Shown: positions 26,404-35,808, counted from the stretch's first letter. The stretch is 64,000 nucleotides of DNA from Burkholderiales bacterium (GCA_017307855.1 JAFKGD010000007.1:461374-525373); one strand, 5' to 3'. Made by a program: numbers and translations. Notes: generated from the letters alone by a model not told the origin.

Positions 26404-28067
26404 GCGGGCAGCAGGTCCTGCAGGATCTGCAGCGTATCGGCCTGCTCGATGGGCTTGTCTTCGCGCCAGCGCAGCATGCGCGGAAAGCGCACGGCGATGC
26501 CGCTCTTGTGGCGCGGGCTGCGCGCGATGCCCTCGAAGCCGAGTTCGAACACCAGCGTGGGCTTGACGCTGCGCACCGGGCCGAAGCTCTCGATCGTGGT
26601 GCGGCGGATGACGGCATCCACGCGGCGCATCTCCTCGTCGGTGAGTCCCGAATAGGCCTTGGCGAAGGGCACGAGCCGGCGGCCCTCGGCTTCGGGCGGT
26701 GCGTCCCACACGGCGAAGGTGTAATCGCTGTAGAGGCTGGCGCGGCGGCCGTGACCGCGCTGCGCGTAGATCAGCACGGCATCGACCGACAGCGGATCGA
26801 TCTTCCACTTCCACCAGGTGCCGGCCTCGCGCGTGCGGCCCACGCCGTAGCGGGCATCGCGGCCCTTGAGCATCATGCCTTCCACGCCCATGGCGCGCGC
26901 GTGTTCGCGTCGGGCCGCGAGCTGGGCCCAGCTGTCGCCGTCGAGCACCGGGCTCGCGCGCAGCGACGGATGATCGAGGGTGGCCACCAGCGTGTCGAGC
27001 TGGCCGCGCCGCTGGCCGGTGGGCTGCTCGCGCAGGTCGTCGCCCTGCCATTCGAGCAGATCGTAGGCCAGCAGCACCACGGCCTGCTCCCGCAGCAGCT
27101 TGGGGCCCAGCGTCTTGCGGCCCAGGCGCTTCTGCAGCTCGGCGAAGGGGCGCACACGCGCGGCCTCGTCGGGGCCGTCGGCACGCCAGACGACGATCTC
27201 GCCGTCGAGCACGGTGCCGTCGGGCAGCGCATCGCCCAGCCGCGCGAGTTCGGGAAAGCGCTCGGTGATGAGCTCTTCGCCACGCGACCACAGCCACGTC
27301 TGCCCGGCGCGCTTGACCAGTTGCGCGCGGATGCCGTCCCACTTCCATTCCACCTGCCACGCCGAGGGCGGGCCGATCAGCGCATCGAACTGCTCCACCG
27401 GCGCGGTGAGCGCATGCGCGAGGAAGAACGGATACGGATGGCCGCCGGTGCGGCGGTCCGTCTCGCGCTCGGCCTCGGGCGCGACGAGCGCGAGGTAATC
27501 GCGCGCGGCCGGCTGGTGGCCGATGGCGGTGTAGCCCATGAGCCGCTGCGCGACCAGCCGGGCATCGAGTCCGGCGACCGCCGCCAGCGCCTGCGTGACC
27601 TGAAGGCGTGACACCCCGACGCGGAAGCCGCCCGTGATGAGCTTGAAGTAGACCAGCCGCTCATCCGGCGCCAGGACCTGCCAGTGCGCCTGCAGCTCGG
27701 CCGCCAGGGCCTCGCCCGACAGGTCGCGCAGCGGCAGCAGCCGCCCGGTGACCCACGCCGCCAGGCTGTCGTCGGCCGCGGGCGCCGTGGGCGGTGGCAG
27801 CAGCAGCGCGATGGTTTCCGCCAGATCGCCCACGGCTTCGTAGCTCTCGTCGAACAGCCATTCGGGCAGGCGCGCGGCTTCGCGCGCCAGTGTGCGCAGC
27901 ACCTTGGTCGGCACCAGCTGGCGCGGCTTGCCGCCCGCCAGGAAATACACGGCCCAGGCCGCGTCGGCTGCATCGGCCGCCTGCAGGTAGCGCTGCAGCG
28001 CGGCCTGCTTGGCACGGCTCGCAGTACTGGCGTCGAGCTCGCGGTAGAGCGCAGCGAAGTCCTTCAT
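26400..28067 (-). CDS. Ligase-associated ATP-dependent DNA ligase
   Basis: A 555-residue ATP-dependent DNA ligase, the type described as cisplatin-damage-response ligase (LigB/LigC-like). The adenylation motif [10 protein letters not shown] holds the nucleotidyl lysine near residue 245, after an N-terminal DNA-binding domain (about 1-200) with [16 protein letters not shown]. Other nucleotidyltransferase motifs are VLDGEIVVW (III) and [11 protein letters not shown] (IV), with [19 protein letters not shown] (V) beyond; an OB-fold follows. It overlaps lhr downstream and the exonuclease upstream by ATGA. The housekeeping NAD-dependent ligase is presumably elsewhere. Confidence 0.93.
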   Translation of the reverse strand: MKDFAALYRELDASTASRAKQAALQRYLQAADAADAAWAVYFLAGGKPRQLVPTKVLRTLAREAARLPEWLFDESYEAVGDLAETIALLLPPPTAPAADDSLAAWVTGRLLPLRDLSGEALAAELQAHWQVLAPDERLVYFKLITGGFRVGVSRLQVTQALAAVAGLDARLVAQRLMGYTAIGHQPAARDYLALVAPEAERETDRRTGGHPYPFFLAHALTAPVEQFDALIGPPSAWQVEWKWDGIRAQLVKRAGQTWLWSRGEELITERFPELARLGDALPDGTVLDGEIVVWRADGPDEAARVRPFAELQKRLGRKTLGPKLLREQAVVLLAYDLLEWQGDDLREQPTGQRRGQLDTLVATLDHPSLRASPVLDGDSWAQLAARREHARAMGVEGMMLKGRDARYGVGRTREAGTWWKWKIDPLSVDAVLIYAQRGHGRRASLYSDYTFAVWDAPPEAEGRRLVPFAKAYSGLTDEEMRRVDAVIRRTTIESFGPVRSVKPTLVFELGFEGIARSPRHKSGIAVRFPRMLRWREDKPIEQADTLQILQDLLPA

Positions 28068-29161
28068 GCGCGGCCCTCGTCGCCGGTGGCGCCAGAGGCG
28101 TCCGGGTCTGCGCCTGTGTTCGCGTCCACGCCCTCTTCCATCCGCCCGGCGGCGTTGTCCGCTGCAGCCGACTCTTCGTTGTCCTCCTGGCCGTACTCGG
28201 TGGCGAAGCCCTGTGCCTCCAGGCCCTGCTCCGTGAGCCAGCGCACCAGCACGGCCACGCTGCCATGGGTGACGAACACCCGCTCGGCCCCGGTGGCGCC
28301 GATGGCCGATTGCAGGCCGGGCCAGTCGGCATGGTCGGACATGACGAAGCCGCGATCCACGCCGCGCCGCCGCCGTGTGCCGCGCAACTGCATCCAGCCG
28401 CTGGCGAAGGCATCCGAGTGCACGCCGAAGCGGCGCAGCCACGGCGTGGACTGGGCCGAGGGCGGGGCCAGCACGATGGCGCGGCGCAGCGCAGCCGCAT
28501 CGACGTCGGCCACGCGCTGCGTGGGCGCGAGTGCCACGCCGGCCGCGCGGTAGACGGCATTGAGCGGCTCCACCGCGCCATGCGTGACGATCGGCCCGAT
28601 GGAGGCATCGAGCCCCGACAGGATGCGCTGCGCCTTGCCGAACGAATAGCAATACAGCACCGACGCGCGGCCGGCCTCGGCGTTGGCGGCCCACCAGCGG
28701 TTGATATCGGCCAGCAGCTCGGGTTGCCGGGGCCAGCGGTAGATGGGCAGGCCGAAGGTGGATTCGGTGATGAAGGTGTCGCAGCGCACGGGCTCGAACG
28801 GCGGGCAGGTGCCGTCGGCCTCGGTCTTGTAGTCGCCACTGGCGACCCAGACCTGGCCGCCATGCTCCAGCCGCACCTGGGCCGAGCCGAGCACGTGGCC
28901 CGCCGGGTGCAGCGACAGCCGCACGCCGTGGTGCGTGATGGCCTCGCCATACGCCAGGGTGTGCAGCGGAATGTCGGCTCCGAGGCGGTGGCGCAAGGTG
29001 CCCTCGCTGTCGGCGTGGGCGAGGTAATGGGCGTGCCCGGTGCGCGCGTGGTCCGAATGGGCGTGCGTGATGACCGCGCGATCCACCGGCCGCCAGGGGT
29101 CGATGAAGAAGTCGCCCGGCGGGCAGTACAGGCCTTCGGAGCGCAGCACGACGAGGTCCAT
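28064..29161 (-). CDS. Ligase-associated metallo-beta-lactamase-fold DNA exonuclease
   Basis: A 365-residue nuclease of the beta-CASP metallo-beta-lactamase group (SNM1/Pso2/Artemis relatives). Metal ligands appear in ITHAHSDHARTGH (near residues 31-43), PAGHVLGSAQV, SGDYKTEADGTCPPFEP and late MSDHADWPGLQ. The PCDTFITEST-like block (here RCDTFITESTFGLPIYRW) is typical of the bacterial repair-cassette exonuclease. The last 40 residues form an acidic, Ala/Gly/Asp-rich tail outside the fold. It is the first gene of the cassette, coupled by ATGA to the ligase. It would trim single-stranded or damaged ends before ligation. Confidence 0.92.
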   Translation of the reverse strand: MDLVVLRSEGLYCPPGDFFIDPWRPVDRAVITHAHSDHARTGHAHYLAHADSEGTLRHRLGADIPLHTLAYGEAITHHGVRLSLHPAGHVLGSAQVRLEHGGQVWVASGDYKTEADGTCPPFEPVRCDTFITESTFGLPIYRWPRQPELLADINRWWAANAEAGRASVLYCYSFGKAQRILSGLDASIGPIVTHGAVEPLNAVYRAAGVALAPTQRVADVDAAALRRAIVLAPPSAQSTPWLRRFGVHSDAFASGWMQLRGTRRRRGVDRGFVMSDHADWPGLQSAIGATGAERVFVTHGSVAVLVRWLTEQGLEAQGFATEYGQEDNEESAAADNAAGRMEEGVDANTGADPDASGATGDEGRA

Positions 29162-29233
29162 GCGGCCGATCGTAGCGGCGCTCCCCGAGGACATACCGTA
29201 GGACGCCGCCGCCAGCCGGGCGGCGGGCAGGCG

Positions 29234-30139
29234 TCAGCCCAGCGAGACCGGCAGGCGCAGGAAGCGGCCGCCGCCGCTCACGGGCGCCGGCAGGTCGCCC
29301 GCCCGCGCGTTGACCTGCACCGAGGGCCACAGCAGGCGCGGCAGGGCCAGCGCCGCATCGCGCGCGGTGCGCAGGCGCACGAACTCGTCTTGCGAACGCG
29401 CGCGGCCCAGGTGGATGTTGTTGGCGCGCTGGTCGGCCACGGTGGTGCCGAATCTGGCCGCACGGCCAGCCGGCGGGTAGTCGTGGCAGAAGTAGAGCTG
29501 CGTCTCGGGCGGCAGGCTCAGCAGGCGCTGGGCCGAGCGATAGAGCGCGTGCGCGTCGCCGCCCGGGAAGTCGCAGCGCGCGCTGCCGCAGTCGGGCATG
29601 AACAGCGTGTCGCCCACGAAGGCCGCGCCGGCCGCCAGGCCCTGCACGGCGCCAGACTCCAGCACATAGGTGACGCAGGCCGGCGTGTGGCCCGGCGTGC
29701 TCCACACCCGCAGCGGCACCCGGCCGACCTGGATGACATCGCCATCGGCGAACAGCCGATCGAACGGCAACTCGCCCGCGCCCAGCTCGGGATCGGCCAG
29801 CAGCTTGCCGAACGCGTGGCGCACGTCGACGACGCGCGTGCCGATGCCGATGCGCGCGCCTGTGCGACGGCGCAGCCAGGCGGCCGCAGAAAGATGGTCG
29901 GCATGCACGTGGGTCTCGAGGATCCACTGCATGCGTGCGCCCAGCTCGGCCACGCGGTCGAGCAGCCGCTGCGCGCTGGCGGTGGTGCAGCGGCCCGAGG
30001 CGGCGTCGAAGTCCAGCACCGGATCGATCAGCGCGCAGTCGCCGGTGGAGGCGTCGTGCAGCAGGTAGCTCCAGGTGGCGCTGTCGGCATCGAAGAAGGG
30101 TTCGACGGCGAGCTGCGCCGCGGCAGGGTGGCCGCTCAT
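29234..30139 (-). CDS. Metallo-beta-lactamase-fold hydrolase, persulfide dioxygenase-like (ETHE1/Blh)
   Basis: A 301-residue metallo-beta-lactamase protein of the glyoxalase II/ETHE1 branch. The metal motif THVHADH occupies residues 76-82; further ligands lie in GHTPACVTY, FVGDTLFMPDCGSARCDFPGGDA and CHDYPP. The FMPDxGxARxDFPGGDA block is shared with sulfur dioxygenases (ETHE1, Blh), which oxidise glutathione persulfide to sulfite, so that is the favoured activity; a hydrolase role cannot be excluded. Its start overlaps the end of the D-amino-acid dehydrogenase gene by ATGA, suggesting a linked role. Confidence 0.8.
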   Translation of the reverse strand: MSGHPAAAQLAVEPFFDADSATWSYLLHDASTGDCALIDPVLDFDAASGRCTTASAQRLLDRVAELGARMQWILETHVHADHLSAAAWLRRRTGARIGIGTRVVDVRHAFGKLLADPELGAGELPFDRLFADGDVIQVGRVPLRVWSTPGHTPACVTYVLESGAVQGLAAGAAFVGDTLFMPDCGSARCDFPGGDAHALYRSAQRLLSLPPETQLYFCHDYPPAGRAARFGTTVADQRANNIHLGRARSQDEFVRLRTARDAALALPRLLWPSVQVNARAGDLPAPVSGGGRFLRLPVSLG

Positions 30140-31413
30140 GCCGGCCCCAGCCCGTAGCGCGCGCCGGTCAGGCCCTCGGTGTCGATCTGCGGCGTGCGGC
30201 CAGCCAGCAGATCCGCCACCACGCGGCTGGTGCCGCAGGCCTGCGTCCAGCCGTTGGAGCCATGGCCGGCGTTCAGGTGCAGGCCGCGGATGCGCGTGGG
30301 GCCCAGCACCGGCGGGCCGTCCGGTGTCATGGGGCGCAGCCCGGCCCAGAACTCGACGCGGCCGTAGTCCATGCCGTGCGGGAACAACTCGCGCGTGAGG
30401 CGCACCAGCAGATCGCGCCGTGCCGGCGGGCGGCTCAGGTCGTGGCCGATCAGCTCGGCCATGCCCGCCACGCGCAGGCGGTCGCCCAGGCGCGACACCA
30501 TGATCTTGTTGTGCTCGTCCATGATGGCCACCGTCGGCGCCGCCCCGGCATCGGTGATGGGCACGGTGATGGAGTAGCCCTTGAGCGGGTACACCGGCAG
30601 TTCGAGCCCGAGCGGGCGCAACAGGCGCGGCGCATGGCTGCCGAGTGCGACCACGCAGGCGTCGGCGGTGAGCCGCTCGTGCAGCGCGCCCACTTCCACC
30701 GACGCCAGCGTGTCGCCCTCGACATGCAGCGCGTGGATGTCGGTGTCGTAGCGGAAGGCGACGCCGCGCGCGGCCAGCCACGCCGAGAGCGACTGGCAGA
30801 ACTTGTGGCTGTCGCCCGATGCATCCACCGGCATGTGCAGGCCGCCGCTCCAGGCCACGCCCGAGGCGCCGATGGCCGGCTCGATGCCGGCGGCTTCATG
30901 CGCGCTCAGCAGGCGGTGCTCGATGCCCAACGAGGCCAGCGTGCGCGCGGCCAGCCGGCCCAGTTCAAGTTCCTGCTGCGTGCGGAAGAGCTGCAGCGTG
31001 CCGTCGCCGTGGAAGTCGAAATCGTGCTGCAGACCCGTGTCGTCGGCCAGCGTGCGCAGGCACGCCAGGCTGTAGTGGGCCACGCGCTGCATGCGAGCCT
31101 TGTTGCCGGGAAAACTTTCGGTGTTGCAGTTGGCCACCCACTGCCGCACCCAGCGCAGGCGCTCGGGCTCGGGCCACAGCGAAAAGCGGATCGGCGAGTT
31201 GCCGGCCAGCATCATCCGCACGACTTTGCCCACCATGCCGGGCGCGGCCCACGGGCCGGCGAAGCTCGGGCACAAGCCGCCGGCATTGCCCCGGCTGGTT
31301 TCCAGGCCGGCATCGGACTGGCGATCGACGACGGTCACGTCATGTCCGTCGCGCCACAGGTAATACGCGGTCGTGACGCCGACCACGCCGGCGCCCAGCA
31401 CCAGGATTCGCAT
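30136..31413 (-). CDS. D-amino-acid dehydrogenase (DadA family)
   Basis: A 425-residue FAD-dependent dehydrogenase, close to the 432 of E. coli DadA. The FAD Rossmann motif VLGAGVVGVTTAYYLWRDGHDVTVVDR opens the protein at residue 5. The DadA-typical landmarks are ETSRGNAGGLCPSFAGPWAAPG, LPVYPLKGYSITVP and the C-terminal LHLNAGHGSNGWTQACG. It would deaminate D-amino acids to keto acids and pass electrons to the respiratory chain. No alanine racemase gene is beside it, so it is not the usual dadAX operon. It lies in a run with Bug, SDR, DapA-like and MetC-like genes. Confidence 0.88.
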   Translation of the reverse strand: MRILVLGAGVVGVTTAYYLWRDGHDVTVVDRQSDAGLETSRGNAGGLCPSFAGPWAAPGMVGKVVRMMLAGNSPIRFSLWPEPERLRWVRQWVANCNTESFPGNKARMQRVAHYSLACLRTLADDTGLQHDFDFHGDGTLQLFRTQQELELGRLAARTLASLGIEHRLLSAHEAAGIEPAIGASGVAWSGGLHMPVDASGDSHKFCQSLSAWLAARGVAFRYDTDIHALHVEGDTLASVEVGALHERLTADACVVALGSHAPRLLRPLGLELPVYPLKGYSITVPITDAGAAPTVAIMDEHNKIMVSRLGDRLRVAGMAELIGHDLSRPPARRDLLVRLTRELFPHGMDYGRVEFWAGLRPMTPDGPPVLGPTRIRGLHLNAGHGSNGWTQACGTSRVVADLLAGRTPQIDTEGLTGARYGLGPA

Positions 31414-31501
31414 GAGGGGAAAACTCTCGAGGAATAAGGGGCGCTCGGCGCCACGCAGAGCCGCGCGCGCCGGGCCCGAGCCGGCGCGCCGCGGCGGATC
31501 G

Positions 31502-32551
31502 TCAGTCGGCCGTGATGTTGGCCTTGGTGATCACGGCGTCGTAGTTCTTCACTTCGGCATTGATGAACTGCTCGAAGTCGCGGCCGTTCTTGTAGGCCAC
31601 TTCGAAGCCGTAGCCTTCGAGCTTGGCCTTCATCGCCGGGCTTTGCATGATGCGCGCAGCGGCGGTTTCGAGCTTGGCGCGCAGCGGCGTCGGCAGGTTG
31701 GCCGGCGACCACAGGCCATACCAGCTGTAGAACTCGAAGTTGCCCATGCCGGCTTCACGCATCGTAGGCACGTCGGGCAGCAGCGGGCTGCGTTCCCGGG
31801 CGGTGATGGCCAGGGCGCGCAGCTTGCCGGCCTTGACGTTGGGCAGCGACGAGAGCATCGGATCCATCATGGCGTGCACCTGGCCGCCGATCAGGTCGGT
31901 CAGGGCCGGGCCGGCGCCCTTGTACAGCGCGATCGGCACCTTCAGGTCGGCCAGGCCGGTTTCCTGCATGAACTGCGCGATGCCGATGTGGCCGGCCGAG
32001 CCGAAGCCGCTGGTCACGAAGCTGTAGTTGTTGGGATTGGCCTTGACGACGCTGACCAGCTCCTTCACGTTCTTCGCGGGCACTTGTGGGTTCACGCTGA
32101 AGATGAGCGCGCCCTGGGCCAGCATGCTGATCGCGGTGAAGTCCTTGATCGCGTCGAACTTGATGGTCTTCTTGTACAGCAGCGGGTTGATGTTGTGGAT
32201 CGACGCGTTGATGTAGAGCGTGTAGCCGTCGGCCGGGGCGCGCGCCACCGCGCCGGCGCCCACCAGGCCCGAGGCGCCCGGACGGTTGTCCACCACGACG
32301 GATTGCTTGAGGTCTTCGGACAAGGCCTGGGCGAAGGTCCGGGCCACGCCGTCCACGGCGCCGCCGGGCGCGTGCGGCACCACGATAGTGATCGGCTTGG
32401 AGGGATAGGACGCCGCGTCCTCCGCATGGGCGGCCAGCGGCGCGAAGGCCGTGGCAGCGGCGGCGGCACCCAGGGCGGCCATCGCGGAGATCGCGCGGCG
32501 CGTGAACCGCGCCGAGGAGGAAGAATCGGAAAGGCGAGAAGTGTTGTTCAT
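31502..32551 (-). CDS. Bug-family substrate-binding protein
   Basis: A 349-residue periplasmic binding protein. A long N-region with a twin-Arg-like FTRRAISAM leads into a hydrophobic stretch ending in PLAAHAED, so it may use Tat or Sec. The mature Bug signature is YPSKPITIVVPHAPGGAVDGVART, followed by VDNRPGASGLVGAGAVARAPADGYTL. GGGGAAA just upstream supports the ATG at 32551. Like the other Bug gene in the window, it has no membrane transporter genes beside it. Its neighbours suggest an amino acid or keto-acid ligand, but that is inference. Confidence 0.88.
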   Translation of the reverse strand: MNNTSRLSDSSSSARFTRRAISAMAALGAAAAATAFAPLAAHAEDAASYPSKPITIVVPHAPGGAVDGVARTFAQALSEDLKQSVVVDNRPGASGLVGAGAVARAPADGYTLYINASIHNINPLLYKKTIKFDAIKDFTAISMLAQGALIFSVNPQVPAKNVKELVSVVKANPNNYSFVTSGFGSAGHIGIAQFMQETGLADLKVPIALYKGAGPALTDLIGGQVHAMMDPMLSSLPNVKAGKLRALAITARERSPLLPDVPTMREAGMGNFEFYSWYGLWSPANLPTPLRAKLETAAARIMQSPAMKAKLEGYGFEVAYKNGRDFEQFINAEVKNYDAVITKANITAD

Positions 32552-32639
32552 GGTTTCCCCGTTGAGCGGTTGAAATGGATGCACGTTTCTTGCCCCCTTG
32601 TTCTTGTGCGTGATGGATGCGATGCGCGAGGCGCAGTGA

Positions 32640-33419
32640 TCAGTACGTGCCCGGGTAGCCCGCGCCGTCGATCAGGATGTTCTGTCCGCAGATATAGCCT
32701 GCGTGGGCCGAGCAGATGAAGGCGCACAGCGCGCCGAACTCGTCGGCCTCGCCATAGCGGCCGGCCACCGACTTCGCGCCACGCTCTTCCCACAGCTCCT
32801 CAAACGATTTGCCGGTGGTGTGCAGCATGCCGCGGATGTGGTCGCGCTGCGCATCGGTGGCGAACACGCCGGGCAACAAGTTGTTGACGGTGACGCCGTG
32901 GCGCACGGTCTGGCGTGCGAGGCCCGCCGAGAAGCCCACCAGGCCCGATCGGGCGCCGTTGGACAGGCCGAGCTCCAGTTGCGGCGTCTTCACGCTGCGC
33001 GAGACGATGTTCACGATGCGGCCCCAGCGGCGTTCCATCATGCCGTCCACGGTGCGTCGCATCATCTCGATCGGGCCGACCATCATCAGGTCGATGGCGC
33101 GGTGCCAGTCGGCGGGTGACCAGTCGCGGAAGTCGCCCGGCGGCGCGCCGTCGGCGTTGTTGATGAGGATGTCGGGCGCGGGCACGGCGGCCAGCGCCGC
33201 GTCGCGGCCTTCGTCCTTCGTGATGTCGGCGACCACGTAATGCACCGGGTTGCCGGTGGCTTCGGAGATCTCCTTCGCCGCTGCGGCCAGCGTGGCCTCG
33301 GTGCGCGCGGCGATGGTGACTGCTACGCCTTCAGCCGAGAGCCGGTGCGCGCAAGCGCGCCCCATGCCCTTGCTGGCGCCGAAAACGAGGGCCTTGCGGC
33401 CGGCGATACCAAGATCCAT
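32640..33419 (-). CDS. SDR-family oxidoreductase lacking the canonical Tyr/Lys pair
   Basis: A 259-residue classical-length short-chain dehydrogenase/reductase. The cofactor motif GASKGMGRACA is at residues 14-24 and INNADG (instead of NNAG) near 86-91. Ser140 is in place, but at the spot where the catalytic Tyr and Lys should be, the sequence reads LSNGARSG, with Ser153 and Arg157. I recall this SN-x-x-R variant in the BKR-like SDR subgroup described as not matching the catalytic tetrad. It is thus either an enzyme with another mechanism or a non-catalytic binder. It follows the DapA-like gene by 24 bases. Confidence 0.82.
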   Translation of the reverse strand: MDLGIAGRKALVFGASKGMGRACAHRLSAEGVAVTIAARTEATLAAAAKEISEATGNPVHYVVADITKDEGRDAALAAVPAPDILINNADGAPPGDFRDWSPADWHRAIDLMMVGPIEMMRRTVDGMMERRWGRIVNIVSRSVKTPQLELGLSNGARSGLVGFSAGLARQTVRHGVTVNNLLPGVFATDAQRDHIRGMLHTTGKSFEELWEERGAKSVAGRYGEADEFGALCAFICSAHAGYICGQNILIDGAGYPGTY

Positions 33420-33443
33420 GTGCGGCGGTTCCTGGCGAGCGGA

Positions 33444-34379
33444 TCAGGCGGCCTTGAGCTCGGGCGAGCTCCAGCCGTATTTCTTGTCCAGGCCCAGTTC
33501 CTTGACCACGCGCAGGCCCTTGTTGAGCGCTTCGCCTTCGAGTCCCTTGAGCGGCTTGCGCAGGTTGCCCGCGGGCAGGCCCACGGCCTTCATCAACGAC
33601 TTGATCGCCACCGGGTTGATGGCCGAGTACGAGTAGTGCAGCAGCTGCAGGTTCTTGAGATAGGCCTCGCGGAAGCTCACCGACACGTCGGGTGTGGTCC
33701 ATGGCTTAGAGATGGTGGCCAGTTCGGCCGGCGCGATGTTGCCGGTCATGTTGGCGGTGCCGTGGCCGCCCAGGCTCATGGTGGGGACCACCAGGCCGAG
33801 GTTGGGCGAATCGCAGCACATCACGGCCACGTCGGGGCGCGCGGCCAGCACCTGCGCCACCTGGCCCACGCGCGTGGTCGATTCCTTGAGCACGACGTAG
33901 TTGGGGTGCTTGAAGATGCGCAGCAGGTGGTCCCAGTGCAGGTCGGTCTTCACGCGCGGCGGGTTGTTGTAGAGGCCCAGCGGCAGGTCGGTGGCGTCGG
34001 CCACTTCGAGGAAGTATTCCTCCAGGTCGGACTCGGCGCCGCAGATGTAGGCGGGCGCGGCCAGGATGGCGCCGTCGGCGCCGTTGGCCTTGGCGAAGCG
34101 CAGGTAGTCCTTGGTGGTCTCGGTGTTGTTGCCGGTGCAGCCGTAGAACAGCTTCATCTTGCCGGTCTTCATCCTGGCCGTCTCGGCGATGATGGTCTGG
34201 CGCTCCTGCTGCGAGAGCATCGAGACTTCACCCGTGGAGCCCATGATCAGCACGGCGCTGGTGCCGTTGTCTTCCTGGAACTTGAGCAGTTCGCGGAAGG
34301 CGCCGAAGTCGGGGCTGCCGTCCTGGTTGAACGGCGTGATCAGCGCCACGAAGGATCCTTCGATTTTCATCTTGCTCAT
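33444..34379 (-). CDS. Dihydrodipicolinate synthase/N-acetylneuraminate lyase family protein
   Basis: A 311-residue class I aldolase-fold lyase or synthase. The Schiff-base lysine is Lys165 in VVLKEST, the conserved Tyr is 137 in LYNNPPR, and the carboxylate-binding loop GSTGE lies at 47-51. The substitution of the second DapA Thr (GTTGE to GSTGE) and the PAYICGAESDLEEYF block differ from housekeeping DapA, so a catabolic aldolase or dehydratase is more likely. Two nearby ATGs are possible; 34379 is used. Genes on either side (SDR, MetC-like) point to amino acid or keto-acid catabolism. Confidence 0.85.
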   Translation of the reverse strand: MSKMKIEGSFVALITPFNQDGSPDFGAFRELLKFQEDNGTSAVLIMGSTGEVSMLSQQERQTIIAETARMKTGKMKLFYGCTGNNTETTKDYLRFAKANGADGAILAAPAYICGAESDLEEYFLEVADATDLPLGLYNNPPRVKTDLHWDHLLRIFKHPNYVVLKESTTRVGQVAQVLAARPDVAVMCCDSPNLGLVVPTMSLGGHGTANMTGNIAPAELATISKPWTTPDVSVSFREAYLKNLQLLHYSYSAINPVAIKSLMKAVGLPAGNLRKPLKGLEGEALNKGLRVVKELGLDKKYGWSSPELKAA

Positions 34380-34468
34380 GTCTGTTGTTCCGGGTTGCAG
34401 TGTTTCGCGAGAGGGGGACATATGTTAGGCGCAGACGGGGGCGCCCTTCAGTCAGAGTTCTTGGAAGC

Positions 34469-35686
34469 TTATGCCGCGACAGGGTGTTTGGCAGGGGCGG
34501 CTGCGCTGCGCTCGGCCGCCTGCAGCGCGGCGAAGCCGCGCTCGAGATCGGCCAGCAGGTCCGGCACGTCTTCCAGGCCCACATGCAAGCGCAGTGCCAG
34601 CCCCTTCCAGGGCCAGCGCGCGCCGGTGTGCGAGGCGCCGGGCGTGAAAGGGATCACCAGGCTTTCGTAGCCGCCCCAGGACACGCCGATGCCGAAGTGC
34701 TCCAGCGCGTCGACGAAGGCATGCATGGCCGGGACCGACGCCGTGCGCAGCACCATGGTGAAGAGGCCGCAGGCGCCCGTGAAATCGCGCTTCCAGAGCG
34801 CGTGGCCCGGATGCGAAGGCAGCGCCGGGTGGAGCACGGCTTCGACTTCGGCGCGTCGCTCCAGCCACGACGCCACGGCCAGGCCCGATTCGTGGTGGCG
34901 CGCCAGCCGCACGCCCATCGTGCGCAGGCCGCGCAGCGCCAGGTAGATGTCGTCTGGGCTGGTGGTCTGGCCCATGTCGGACGAGGTGGCCTTGATCTTC
35001 GGCCAGACTTCGCGCGTGCAGGTGACGATGCCCATCAATGCATCGGAATGGCCGACGATGTACTTGGTGGCAGCCTGGATCGACACGTCCACGCCATGCT
35101 TGAAGGGCTTGAAGAACAGCGGCGTGCCCCAGGTGTTGTCCATCACCACCAGCGCGCCGCGCGCATGCGCCACGGCCGCGATGGCGGGGATGTCCTGGAT
35201 CTCGAAGGTCTCGGAACCCGGCGACTCGACGAACACCACGCGGGTGTTGGACTTCATCAGCGCGTCGATGCCGACGCCGACGAGCGGGTCGTACACGTCC
35301 ACCTCGACGCCGTAGCGCGAGAGCACGTTCTTGAGGAAGCTGCGCGTGGGCGAATAGGCGCAGTCGGGCACCAGCACGTGGTCGCCGGCTGCCAGCAGCG
35401 CGGTCAGCGCGGTGGAGATGGCCGCCAGGCCGGAGGGGTAGACCAGGGAGCGGTAGCCACCCTCGATCTGCGCCACGGCCTCCTGCAGCGCGTGGTGGGT
35501 GGCCGCGCCGTAGCGGCCATAGGTGGTGGCGCCGAATTCGTCGGCGGCACGGGCACGCTTCATGCGCTCCCACTCGTCCATCGACCCGGCGAGGATCGTC
35601 GATCCGCGGAAGATGGGGGTGTTCACCACGCCACCGAACCGCTCGGGATGACGTCCGGCGGTGACCAGTTGGGTGTTCTCTTGCAT
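34469..35686 (-). CDS. metC: Cystathionine beta-lyase (MetC-like PLP enzyme)
   Basis: A 405-residue PLP-dependent lyase of the Cys/Met metabolism family, very like E. coli MetC (395). The PLP lysine is in SIQAATKYIVGHSDAL, with MDNTWGTPLFF and the C-terminal SWGGYESLVIPF block, plus VESPGSETFEIQDIPAI. It would cleave cystathionine, cystine or related thioethers to a thiol, pyruvate and ammonia. Position at the head of a catabolic run, divergent from an Lrp regulator, argues that it may serve degradation of a sulfur amino acid rather than methionine synthesis. Confidence 0.88.
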   Translation of the reverse strand: MQENTQLVTAGRHPERFGGVVNTPIFRGSTILAGSMDEWERMKRARAADEFGATTYGRYGAATHHALQEAVAQIEGGYRSLVYPSGLAAISTALTALLAAGDHVLVPDCAYSPTRSFLKNVLSRYGVEVDVYDPLVGVGIDALMKSNTRVVFVESPGSETFEIQDIPAIAAVAHARGALVVMDNTWGTPLFFKPFKHGVDVSIQAATKYIVGHSDALMGIVTCTREVWPKIKATSSDMGQTTSPDDIYLALRGLRTMGVRLARHHESGLAVASWLERRAEVEAVLHPALPSHPGHALWKRDFTGACGLFTMVLRTASVPAMHAFVDALEHFGIGVSWGGYESLVIPFTPGASHTGARWPWKGLALRLHVGLEDVPDLLADLERGFAALQAAERSAAAPAKHPVAA

Positions 35687-35797
35687 TGTCTTGACGGCTC
35701 CAGGATGGCGCCTTGCGGCGCGTTGTGTCTGGAGGCAGTCTAGGATTCATGCCGGTGTCATATTTTTCGTTGTTGGGCGCTGCAGCCCCGGAAAAGA

Positions 35798-35808
35798 GAA
35801 AATTTTTC
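35798..35808. promoter_or_regulatory. AT-rich dyad, candidate Lrp-type site
   Basis: GAAAATTTTTC, preceded by further A-rich sequence, sits in the gap between the divergent metC-like and lrp-like genes, 22 bases before the regulator start. It resembles the AT-rich core of Lrp/AsnC binding sites. A second AT-rich patch (tcatatttttcg) lies about 40 bases away on the metC side. Confidence 0.4.

Noticed and set aside
23737-27360. A 1207-codon Lhr with an extra N-terminal domain
   Set aside because: The added part is an out-of-frame copy of the ligase region, and the ATG at 26403 with ATGA coupling matches the Lhr-Core start.
26400-29927. A 1175-codon fusion of nuclease-like sequence and DNA ligase
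   Set aside because: The upstream section is Arg/Ala-rich and lies out of frame across the exonuclease gene; the ligase begins at 28067 with a standard N-terminus.
33444-34379. Housekeeping DapA for lysine synthesis
   Set aside because: The binding loop and the block around the second Tyr differ from DapA, and the setting is catabolic.
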